Assembly (NCBI GenBank): GCA_902583295.1
Contig: CACHUY010000009.1
Span: 1-43,362 of the forward strand
Direction: 5' to 3'
DNA: 43,362 bases
Source of the DNA: an uncultured Pelagibacteraceae bacterium
Lineage (GTDB): Bacteria; Pseudomonadota; Alphaproteobacteria; Pelagibacterales; Pelagibacteraceae
Under the pieces are notes generated by a model. It was not told where the DNA came from and made no database searches. It worked only from the letters and a program-made list of their open reading frames with translations. Shown here in pieces: positions 36,386 to 43,362 of this stretch. Made by a program: the position numbers and the translations under genes. Numbering within the stretch: position 1 is the stretch's first letter; each line of letters starts with the position of its first letter.

Positions 36386-37159
36386 TTGAAAAAAGATAAG
36401 TTAATAATTGCAAAAAAAAAATTTGATTCAAGATTGATAGTCGGAACTGGAAAATATAAAAACATGTCAGAATGTGCAAAAGCAATAAAATTTTCTGGTG
36501 CAGAAATTGTAACAGTTGCAGTAAGACGTGTGAATATTTCAAATAAAAATAAACCACTTTTAATGGATTACATTGATCCAAAAAAAATTACCTATCTCCC
36601 AAATACAGCAGGATGTTTTAACTCAAAAGATGCATTAAGAACTCTGAGACTAGCAAGAGAAATTGGAGGATGGAAGTTGGTCAAGCTTGAAGTTTTAGGG
36701 GATAAAACCAATTTATTTCCAGACATGATTGAAACTTTAAAAACAACAGAGGTTCTTGCCAAGGAAGGATTTAGGGTTATGGTTTATTGTAATGATGATC
36801 CTTTAATGGCAAAACGTTTAGAAAATTCAGGAGCAGATGCAATTATGCCTTTGGCGGCACCGATTGGCTCTGGGTTGGGAATATTAAATAAAATTAATAT
36901 TCAAATTATTCGAAAGCAAACTAAACTTCCTGTTATTATCGATGCGGGTTTGGGTCAAGCATCAGATGCAACAATTGCAATGGAGCTTGGTTGTGATGGT
37001 GTTTTAGTCAATACAGCAATAGCAAAAGCAAAAAAACCATTTGAAATGGCATTAGCTTTTAAAAATGCAGTTGTAGCTGGTAGACAATCTTACAACTCAG
37101 GTAGAATAGACAAAATATTAATGGGAAATCCTTCGTCTCCAACTGAAGGAATTATTTAG
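36386..37159 (+). CDS. thiG: thiazole synthase
   Basis: About 257 residues forming a TIM barrel: LIVGTGKYKNMSECAKAIKFSGAEIVTVAVRR near the start, the Schiff-base lysine in KLVKLEVLGD, MPLAAPIGSGLGI, and PVIIDAGLGQASDATIAMELGCDGVL. It makes thiazole phosphate from deoxyxylulose phosphate, dehydroglycine and ThiS thiocarboxylate. TTG at 36386, two bases after the thiS stop, is preferred over the upstream in-frame TTG at 36371, because the latter lies in front of the ribosome binding site. The 3' end overlaps rne by eight bases. Confidence 0.95.
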   Translation: MKKDKLIIAKKKFDSRLIVGTGKYKNMSECAKAIKFSGAEIVTVAVRRVNISNKNKPLLMDYIDPKKITYLPNTAGCFNSKDALRTLRLAREIGGWKLVKLEVLGDKTNLFPDMIETLKTTEVLAKEGFRVMVYCNDDPLMAKRLENSGADAIMPLAAPIGSGLGILNKINIQIIRKQTKLPVIIDAGLGQASDATIAMELGCDGVLVNTAIAKAKKPFEMALAFKNAVVAGRQSYNSGRIDKILMGNPSSPTEGII

Positions 37160-38942
37160 GTTTTTTATAAAATCTTTTTTTTTTGTAAGTTTTTTTTTCT
37201 TTATTTTTGATTATTTTATCTTCTTTATTTTGTAGTTCTAAATTTTTAAGCTTTTCATAGTACTCAACTAATTCTATTGTTTTTTTTGACTTGTTTTGAA
37301 CATTTATTATATATTCAGGAATAATTAATGAATTGTCGCTGATTATATCTAGTGTCATTTTATTTTTTTTTTCAAAATAAGTTAAATCATTAACAAAGTT
37401 TTCTTTTAAAAAATCAGAAATTTTTTTACAAACTTTTAACTCTACAAATTTTGCTTTGTTTAAAACTGCTTTTAATTCAACAATTTTAAGGAGTTTCTGT
37501 GCAAAAGACTCGTCTGTTAAAGTAACTTTCCATTTAATGGCACTTTCTCTTAATCTTTGTCTAGACATCTCTAAAAGACCAAAGTTACTTATTCTGCCTA
37601 TCTGTATTCTAGCTCTATCAGACCTACATTTTTCTTTTAGTTTTCTCTCAACTAATCGTCTGTTTCCATAACTTAGCATGTCAATAAAATCTATTATAAT
37701 TAAACCAGATAAATCTCTTATTTTAATTTGTCTTGCAATTTCCTCTGCTGCTTCAATGTTTGTGTCTAACGCAGTGCTTTCAACATTTTTACCTTTTATG
37801 GAGCTTCCTGAGTTTATATCTATGGACACTAATGCTTCTGTGGGGTTAATAACTAAATAACCTCCTGATTTAAGTTTAATCTGAGAGTCAAAGATTTGAT
37901 TTAATTTTTGCTCTATATTTTCTTCAATGAACAAAGGTACTTTGCCTCTATATTTTTTTACTTTTTTAACACTAGATGGCATCATTGTTTTCATAAAAGA
38001 CTGTGCTTTTTTGTAACCATCTGTACCCTCTACAATTATATTTTGGGTATTATCATCAAACATGTCTCTTAAAGTTCTTTTAATAATTTCACTTTCTTGA
38101 TGAATAAGTGATGGAGCAATAGAATTAATTGCATTATTTTTTATTTGACTCCATGTTTTAATAAGAGTTGTTAAATCATTATTGATTTCATTTTTAGTTT
38201 TATTACTACCTGCAGTTCTAACTATTAATCCCATTTCTTTTGGAATTTCGATTTCATTTAAAATTGTTCTTATTTTTTTTCTATCAGCAGGATTAAAAAT
38301 TTTTCTCGAAATACCCCCACCTTTTGGTGTGTTAGGCATTAGAACAATATATTTTCCAGCAATAGAAATGAAAGTACTAAGAGCAGCTCCTTTTTGACCT
38401 CTTTCATCTTTAATAACTTGAACAAGTATAACTTGATTTGGTTTTATAACTTCTTGAATTTTATATCTTTTAAACCTTAACTTATTTTCTTTCTTTTTTT
38501 CTTTTTCCTCTTCAGTATTATTCTTTTCATCTATAATTTCTTTATTTTCTATCTGATTTTCTATTTCTTTTTCAATAGGATCATCTATTTCCAATTTTCC
38601 TTCAGCGATATTTTCTTCCTCTTTAGCTTCTACTTGTTTTGAAAGTTCTTCTCTAGCTTTTTCTTCTTCTTTTTTAATTTTTTCTAAATCAGCCTTCGGT
38701 ATTTGATAATAATCAGATTGAATGTCATTAAAAGACAGAAAACCATGCCTATCTCTTCCAAAGTCAACAAAAGCTGCCTGAAGAGATGGCTCAATTCTAC
38801 TTACTTTGCCTAAATAAATATTATTTTTTATTAGGTTATTCTTTAAACCTTCGTATTCGTAATCTTCAATATTTTCGTCAGATTTAAGAACAACTCTAGT
38901 TTCATTTGGATGCGATGCATCAATGTATAAATTTTTTTCCAT
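37152..38942 (-). CDS. rne: ribonuclease E/G family endoribonuclease
   Basis: 596 residues. An S1-type RNA-binding domain (about 35-190) is split by an acidic, Lys/Glu-rich insert (roughly 80-155). The catalytic core follows, with the two metal-binding aspartates D375 (VSIDINSGS) and D418 (IIIDFIDM). After the EMSRQR motif the usual zinc-link CxxC is missing; the sequence runs RESAIKWKVTLTDESF instead. The C-terminus is a short basic tail, not the long scaffold of E. coli RNase E. It processes rRNA and tRNA precursors and starts mRNA decay. RNase E and RNase G cannot be fully told apart here; the S1 insert favours an alphaproteobacterial RNase E. Confidence 0.88.
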   Translation of the reverse strand: MEKNLYIDASHPNETRVVLKSDENIEDYEYEGLKNNLIKNNIYLGKVSRIEPSLQAAFVDFGRDRHGFLSFNDIQSDYYQIPKADLEKIKKEEEKAREELSKQVEAKEEENIAEGKLEIDDPIEKEIENQIENKEIIDEKNNTEEEKEKKKENKLRFKRYKIQEVIKPNQVILVQVIKDERGQKGAALSTFISIAGKYIVLMPNTPKGGGISRKIFNPADRKKIRTILNEIEIPKEMGLIVRTAGSNKTKNEINNDLTTLIKTWSQIKNNAINSIAPSLIHQESEIIKRTLRDMFDDNTQNIIVEGTDGYKKAQSFMKTMMPSSVKKVKKYRGKVPLFIEENIEQKLNQIFDSQIKLKSGGYLVINPTEALVSIDINSGSSIKGKNVESTALDTNIEAAEEIARQIKIRDLSGLIIIDFIDMLSYGNRRLVERKLKEKCRSDRARIQIGRISNFGLLEMSRQRLRESAIKWKVTLTDESFAQKLLKIVELKAVLNKAKFVELKVCKKISDFLKENFVNDLTYFEKKNKMTLDIISDNSLIIPEYIINVQNKSKKTIELVEYYEKLKNLELQNKEDKIIKNKEKKTYKKKRFYKKPK

Positions 38943-39030
38943 AATATTTTAATTGTTGATTTCATTAAATTTTCTAGTTTTAAATAAATTTTGTTTAATT
39001 CTTGTGCCTTATCTTTAACAAATTACAAGA

Positions 39031-39036
39031 TATAAT
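39031..39036 (+). promoter_or_regulatory. candidate -10 element for mrcA
   Basis: TATAAT is a perfect -10 hexamer ten bases before the mrcA ATG. The -35 position shows only a weak match (TTATCT at 16-base spacing). A start about seven bases downstream would give a leader of roughly three bases, so mrcA may be translated from a nearly leaderless message. No ribosome binding site is visible before the ATG, which is consistent. Confidence 0.5.
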
Positions 39037-39045
39037 GGAATTAAA

Positions 39046-41382
39046 ATGCATAAGTTTTTTAAGAATATTCTTATTATTTCTACATCTACAGTTATTTTAA
39101 CTGGTGTTTTGATAGTGGGTGTTTTGTGGATTTATTCCAACGATATTCCTGACTATAAATTTTTAAAAAATTATAAGCCACCTGTTTCAAGCAAGGTTTA
39201 CTCAGGAGAAGGAGAACTAGTTGCAGATTTTTCTAAAGAAAAAAGAGTATTTGTGCCTTACAGCTCCATCCCTAAAAATGTAATTAATGCTTTTTTATCT
39301 GCAGAGGATAAGAATTTTTTTTCACATCCAGGTGTAGATGCCAAAGGAGTATTGAGAGCGGTTGTAAATAATATATCTAATATTATTTCTTCTAAGCGAT
39401 TAGAAGGTGCATCAACAATAACTCAACAAGTGGCTAAAAACTTTTTGTTAACAAATGAAGTAAGTATTAATAGAAAAATTAAAGAAGCAATCTTGGCATT
39501 TAGAATAGAAAGAGCTCTAACTAAAGAGAGAATTTTAGAGCTATATTTAAATCAAATATATTTAGGAAGTGGAGCTTATGGAGTAGCAGCTGCTAGTTTA
39601 GAATATTTTGATAAATCAATAAGGGATTTAAACTATTCAGAGGCTGCACTACTAGCTGCACTACCTAAAGCTCCAAGTAGGTACAATCCATATAGAGATA
39701 TTGAGCTTTCAAAATTTAGAAGAAATCTAGTTTTAAAAAATTTATTTGACAATAATTATTTAACCTCAGAATGGTATGAGAAATTAAAAATTCAAGAAAT
39801 CATATTAGGTAAAAATCAAAAAATTTATCTAGAGGATGCTCAATATTTTATTGAGGACGTAAGAAAAAATATAATTGAAAACTTTACTTATGATAAAGTA
39901 TACAAACAAGGGTTCAATATAAATACACCTATCAATTTAAAGTTTCAAAAAATCGCAACTAGTTCCTTGAGAAATGGACTAGTTTCATATGATCAAAGAA
40001 AAGGTTGGAGAGGACCGTTAACTAACAAAACATACAATAGTAATTGGAATAAAGATTTAAAAAAGTTTGATTTAGAAAAATCAATTGATTGGTCATTAGC
40101 AATAGTAAAAAAAATAAATAAATTCTCAGCGGAAATTGAGACCGAGGATAAAATTCAAGGTATTATTGAGTACAAAGATATTTCTTGGACTAAAAAAGAA
40201 TTTAAAAATTTATTACAGCCAGGAGATATTGTATATGTGAAAAAAATAATAGATAAAAAATTTAGTTTACAACAATTACCTAAAATTAATGGAGGAATTG
40301 TTGTTATGGATCCTTATACTGGAAGGATCTTGGCACTTTCTGGTGGATTTAGTTTTAAAAAAAGTGAATTTAATAGAGCGACTCAAGCAAACAGACAGCC
40401 AGGATCTGCTTTTAAACCATTTGTTTATGCATTGGCATTAGAAAATAATTACACTCCAACATCGTTAGTATTAGATGCGCCTTTAGTTTTAGATCAAGGT
40501 GATGATCTAAAGATGTGGAAACCCGAAAATTATGGAAAAAAATTCTATGGCCCATCTACACTTCGAACTGGATTGGAAAAATCTAGAAATTTAATGACTG
40601 TACGAATTGCTCAGAGTCTTGGCATTGAAAAGATTGTAAATTTTTCAAAAGATCTTAAAATTTATAAAAATCCTGAGGAATTATTGTCTATATCATTGGG
40701 TTCTGCTGAGACTACACTTATAAATTTAACTTCAGCTTATTCAGCTTTTGTAAATGGTGGAAAACTTGTAGAGCCAATATTAATTGATAGAATTCAAGAC
40801 AGTGAAGGTAATACTATTTACAATAATAATTTGAGACAGTGCATAGATTGTAATCAAATTTCTTATCTGAGTAACGATTATCCAAAAATTCAAAATAACT
40901 ATAAGCAAATTTTTTCACATCAAACTGCTTATCAAATGACGTCAATTCTTGAAGGAGTAGTTCAAAGAGGTACAGGAAAAAAACTTAGAGACTTGAACTT
41001 AAATATTGCTGGCAAAACTGGAACAACAAACAAAAATACAGATACTTGGTTTATCGGCTTTACCTCAAACTTATTAGTGGGGGTTTATGTGGGTTCAGAT
41101 AACCCTTCACCGCTTGGAAAATATGAAACTGGCTCGAAAACTGCACTACCAATTTTTAAAGATTTTATTAAGCAAGCTGTAAAAAAATCAGATGCAAGAC
41201 CATTTAAGGCAGCTGAAGACACAATCATGATGGTAGTAGATCCTAAAACAGGGCAAAAAGCTAAATTTTCTTCAAAAAATACAATCATAGAGGTCTTTAA
41301 AAAAGAAAATGTGGTTGATGGAAAAGTTCTTTACTCAAATACAGATAGATTAGAAAGCAATAATATACTAAAGTTTTATTAA
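39046..41382 (+). CDS. mrcA: penicillin-binding protein 1A (bifunctional peptidoglycan synthase)
   Basis: 778 residues: a single N-terminal membrane anchor (8-30), a GT51 transglycosylase domain with the catalytic Glu E87 (LSAEDKNFFSHPGVD) and EGASTITQQVAKN, then a transpeptidase domain with active-site S454 in SAFK, S513 in SRN and K657 in KTGTTN. It polymerises and cross-links peptidoglycan in the periplasm. It diverges from rne over 103 bases, and its stop shares one base with the prfB start. Confidence 0.96.
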   Translation: MHKFFKNILIISTSTVILTGVLIVGVLWIYSNDIPDYKFLKNYKPPVSSKVYSGEGELVADFSKEKRVFVPYSSIPKNVINAFLSAEDKNFFSHPGVDAKGVLRAVVNNISNIISSKRLEGASTITQQVAKNFLLTNEVSINRKIKEAILAFRIERALTKERILELYLNQIYLGSGAYGVAAASLEYFDKSIRDLNYSEAALLAALPKAPSRYNPYRDIELSKFRRNLVLKNLFDNNYLTSEWYEKLKIQEIILGKNQKIYLEDAQYFIEDVRKNIIENFTYDKVYKQGFNINTPINLKFQKIATSSLRNGLVSYDQRKGWRGPLTNKTYNSNWNKDLKKFDLEKSIDWSLAIVKKINKFSAEIETEDKIQGIIEYKDISWTKKEFKNLLQPGDIVYVKKIIDKKFSLQQLPKINGGIVVMDPYTGRILALSGGFSFKKSEFNRATQANRQPGSAFKPFVYALALENNYTPTSLVLDAPLVLDQGDDLKMWKPENYGKKFYGPSTLRTGLEKSRNLMTVRIAQSLGIEKIVNFSKDLKIYKNPEELLSISLGSAETTLINLTSAYSAFVNGGKLVEPILIDRIQDSEGNTIYNNNLRQCIDCNQISYLSNDYPKIQNNYKQIFSHQTAYQMTSILEGVVQRGTGKKLRDLNLNIAGKTGTTNKNTDTWFIGFTSNLLVGVYVGSDNPSPLGKYETGSKTALPIFKDFIKQAVKKSDARPFKAAEDTIMMVVDPKTGQKAKFSSKNTIIEVFKKENVVDGKVLYSNTDRLESNNILKFY

Positions 41383-42477
41383 TGAATGATAATTTTCAAA
41401 ATTACAAAGAAGAAATAGATAAAATAAATCAAAGAATTAAGGAGTATCTTTGAAAATAATAATATTTATTCAAAACTTCTGTCTCTAAATACAAAAATGC
41501 TAGAAGCCGGTTTCTGGCAAGACAAAAGTAATTCTCAAAAAGTAATTAAAGAAAAGAAATTTTATGAGGATTTAATAAATTCTTTAAAATCATCTGTTGA
41601 AAAACTAAATGATTTTGAAGATTTAAATCAATTAGCTTTGGAGGAAAATAATTCAGATGTTCAAGGGGAAATTATACAAAATATAAAACAACTAAGGTCG
41701 GAAATAAAAAAAAGTGAAATCAAATGTTTTTTGTCAAATGAAGCTGATCCCTTAGATTGCTATATTGAGATCCATGCAGGTGCTGGAGGTACCGAGAGTC
41801 AAGATTGGGCTGATATGTTAAGACGAATGTATTTAAAGTGGTCTGATAAAAAGAATTTTAAATCCAACTTAATAAGCGAGCATAGAGGAGATGAGGCTGG
41901 AATTAAGTCAGCAACAATAAAGATAGAAGGCGATTATGTTTTTGGTTGGCTTAAAAAAGAGTCTGGCATTCATCGTTTGGTTAGAATATCTCCATTCGAC
42001 TCAGGTGCAAGAAGACATACAAGTTTTGCAAGTATTTGGATATATCCAGTTGTTGACGAAAATATTAATATAGAAATTTTTGAAAAAGATTTAAGAATAG
42101 ATACTTATCGATCTAGTGGAGCAGGTGGCCAACATGTTAATACTACCGATAGTGCAGTAAGAATTACCCATTTACCTTCCAAAATTGTTGTACAGTGTCA
42201 AAATGAGAGGTCTCAACATAAAAATAAAGAGACATGTATGAATATGTTGAAGGCTAGATTGTACGATTATGAAATTAAGAAAAGAGAGGAACAAAATCAA
42301 AATACAGAAAACTCAAAATCTGAAATTGGTTGGGGCCACCAAATAAGGTCCTATGTACTGCAACCTTACAGATTAGTTAAAGATAATCGAACAAATTTTG
42401 AAAGCACTAGTCCAGATAAAATTTTAGATGGTGATCTGGACGAATTTTTAGAACAATCACTCTATAAAATTAAATGA
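41382..42477 (+). CDS. prfB: peptide chain release factor 2, with a programmed +1 frameshift
   Basis: Translation starts at ATG 41382, sharing one base with the mrcA stop, runs 23 codons to an in-frame TGA at 41451-41453, then shifts +1 at CTT-T and continues from GAA at 41452 to 42477. The joined protein is 364 residues, the normal RF2 length. It has the stop-codon recognition motif SPF (RISPFDSGARRH) and the hydrolysis motif GGQ (SSGAGGQHVNTTDSAVR). RF2 ends translation at TGA and TAA, and the frameshift lets low RF2 raise its own synthesis. Starting at the downstream ATG 41497 would lose the N-terminal helical domain. Confidence 0.96.
41440..41453 (+). promoter_or_regulatory. prfB +1 programmed frameshift site
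   Basis: AGGAG at 41440-41444, three bases TAT, then CTT-TGA: an internal Shine-Dalgarno sequence three bases before the slippery Leu codon and an in-frame TGA. This is the arrangement known from E. coli prfB (SD, TAT, CTT, TGA). The reading frames before and after join only through a +1 slip here. Confidence 0.95.
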
Positions 42478-43362
42478 GAAAATTTTTATTAAAGTTTTTT
42501 ATAGCAATCACAATTTTAATTTTTTTACCAATAATTTATTTAAGTACAATTGGAATTGAAACAAAAAACTTTAATGAACAGATAAAAAATAAAGTTTACA
42601 AGAGTAATAAAAATTTACAACTAAATCTAAAAAAAATAAAAATTAAATTAGATCCACTTAGATTAAAATTTAATGCCAAAACTGTTGGTGCTACAGTTTA
42701 TTATTATAATAAACCACTTGAATTAGAATATATAGGAACAGAGGTATCTCTAGCGTCAATAATTAAAAATAAATTTGTTTCGTCAAATCTTGAAATAGGG
42801 TCAAAATCGTTGCCACTAGGTGATTTGATTAAATTTGCTAGGTCAGCTTACAAAGGTCCAGAATTATTTATTTTAGAAAAAATTATCAAAAAAGGTCATG
42901 TAATATTTGATTTAAAAATTAATTATGATGAAAACGGAAAAATTAAAGATGACTATCAAATAAATGGCATAATAAAAGATGGAAAAATTAAATTATTGAA
43001 TAATTATATTTACGAAAAAATTAATTTTATATTTAATCTAAAGAAACAAGAATTTAAATTTCAAGAAATAAAATTTGCAACAAATAAAATCGATTTTTTT
43101 TCTGATATAGTAAATATCAGGCAAAAAGAAGATATTTTTTTCATTGATGGAATTATTAAAAACAAAGATGCTGCTTTATCGAAGAATTTTTTAAAAATAG
43201 TAAACTTGAATTTAAAAAATTTAAGTTTTAATGACACAATTTTCAGCTCAACTAATAATTTTAGTTTTCAGATTAATAAAAATTTTAAACTAAGAAATAT
43301 ATTTCTTAAATCTGATATTTACTTAGATCAGCTTAAATATAAGAGAGAAAGTTATATCTCAG
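42474..43362 (+). CDS. AsmA/TamB-like membrane-anchored protein (5' part, runs off the right edge)
   Basis: The frame begins at ATG 42474, overlapping the prfB stop as ATGA, and is open to the window end (about 296 residues). It has one N-terminal membrane helix (residues 4-24), then a long stretch of alternating strands rich in Ile, Lys and Asn (LQLNLKKIKIKLDPLRLKF near residue 55), with no Cys motifs or catalytic signature. Such a layout fits large AsmA-like or DUF3971 proteins that bridge the periplasm and carry lipids. That family call is inferred from architecture, since the diagnostic C-terminal region is outside the window. Confidence 0.55.
   Translation, partial: MRKFLLKFFIAITILIFLPIIYLSTIGIETKNFNEQIKNKVYKSNKNLQLNLKKIKIKLDPLRLKFNAKTVGATVYYYNKPLELEYIGTEVSLASIIKNKFVSSNLEIGSKSLPLGDLIKFARSAYKGPELFILEKIIKKGHVIFDLKINYDENGKIKDDYQINGIIKDGKIKLLNNYIYEKINFIFNLKKQEFKFQEIKFATNKIDFFSDIVNIRQKEDIFFIDGIIKNKDAALSKNFLKIVNLNLKNLSFNDTIFSSTNNFSFQINKNFKLRNIFLKSDIYLDQLKYKRESYIS

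Noticed and set aside
41451..41453. In-frame TGA in prfB as a nonsense mutation or sequencing error
   Set aside because: The Shine-Dalgarno sequence, spacing and CTT-TGA match the known RF2 recoding site exactly.
1..43362. tRNA, rRNA, CRISPR arrays, insertion sequences, prophage genes
   Set aside because: Gaps are all under 120 bases and none shows cloverleaf-like arms, regular repeats, terminal inverted repeats or transposase or phage reading frames.

Overview
The window is a very AT-rich, tightly packed stretch of bacterial chromosome. Its gene content and order (fabD-fabG-acpP, gmk, rsmA-pdxA-surA-lptD-lptG-lptF-pepA, purN-purM, a DUF2066 gene and hda, a free-standing NDUFA12-type complex I protein, DUF2155, accB-accC with aroQ, cvpA-purF) point to an alphaproteobacterium. 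The extreme compactness, with gaps mostly under 120 bases and many ATGA overlaps, together with the low GC, fits the SAR11/Pelagibacter group best. That placement is an inference from style and content; there is no rRNA gene in the window to confirm it. No tRNA, rRNA, CRISPR array or insertion sequence was found, and no gene-free gap exceeds 120 bases.

Region 1 (1-8042, all minus strand) is a thiol block. Reading in the direction of transcription it holds gshA and gshB (glutathione synthesis), an EamA-family permease, an MFS permease, egtB, a phytanoyl-CoA-dioxygenase-like Fe(II)/2-oxoglutarate oxygenase, a class I methyltransferase, and the N-terminal part of egtD, which runs off the left edge. 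EgtD and EgtB are the two core enzymes of ergothioneine synthesis. The dioxygenase and methyltransferase sit between them and are joined to each other and to egtD by 4-base ATGA overlaps. This is the most unusual locus in the window: it looks like an ergothioneine operon with two extra tailoring enzymes of unknown reaction. The dioxygenase gene is also clearly richer in GC than its surroundings.

Region 2 (8095-15062, minus) carries purF, cvpA, an RND/MMPL exporter, dnaB and the ribosomal protein genes rplI, rpsR and rpsF. Region 3 (15150-17739, plus) is fatty-acid synthesis (fabD, fabG, acpP) followed directly by gmk. Region 4 (17728-25219, minus) is an overlapping outer-membrane biogenesis operon: lptF, lptG, lptD, surA, pdxA, rsmA. 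Region 5 (25279-33110) has pepA-ndk (with a 34-base tandem duplication at their junction), purM-purN on the minus strand, a secreted DUF2066 protein, hda, aspS, and a free-standing protein resembling the C-terminus of B12-dependent ribonucleotide reductase.

Region 6 (33224-43362) holds an NDUFA12-like protein, a DUF2155 protein, accC-accB-aroQ (minus), thiS-thiG (plus), an RNase E/G lacking the usual zinc-link cysteines (minus), and then mrcA, prfB with a classic +1 programmed frameshift, and the start of a large membrane-anchored AsmA-like protein that leaves the right edge.
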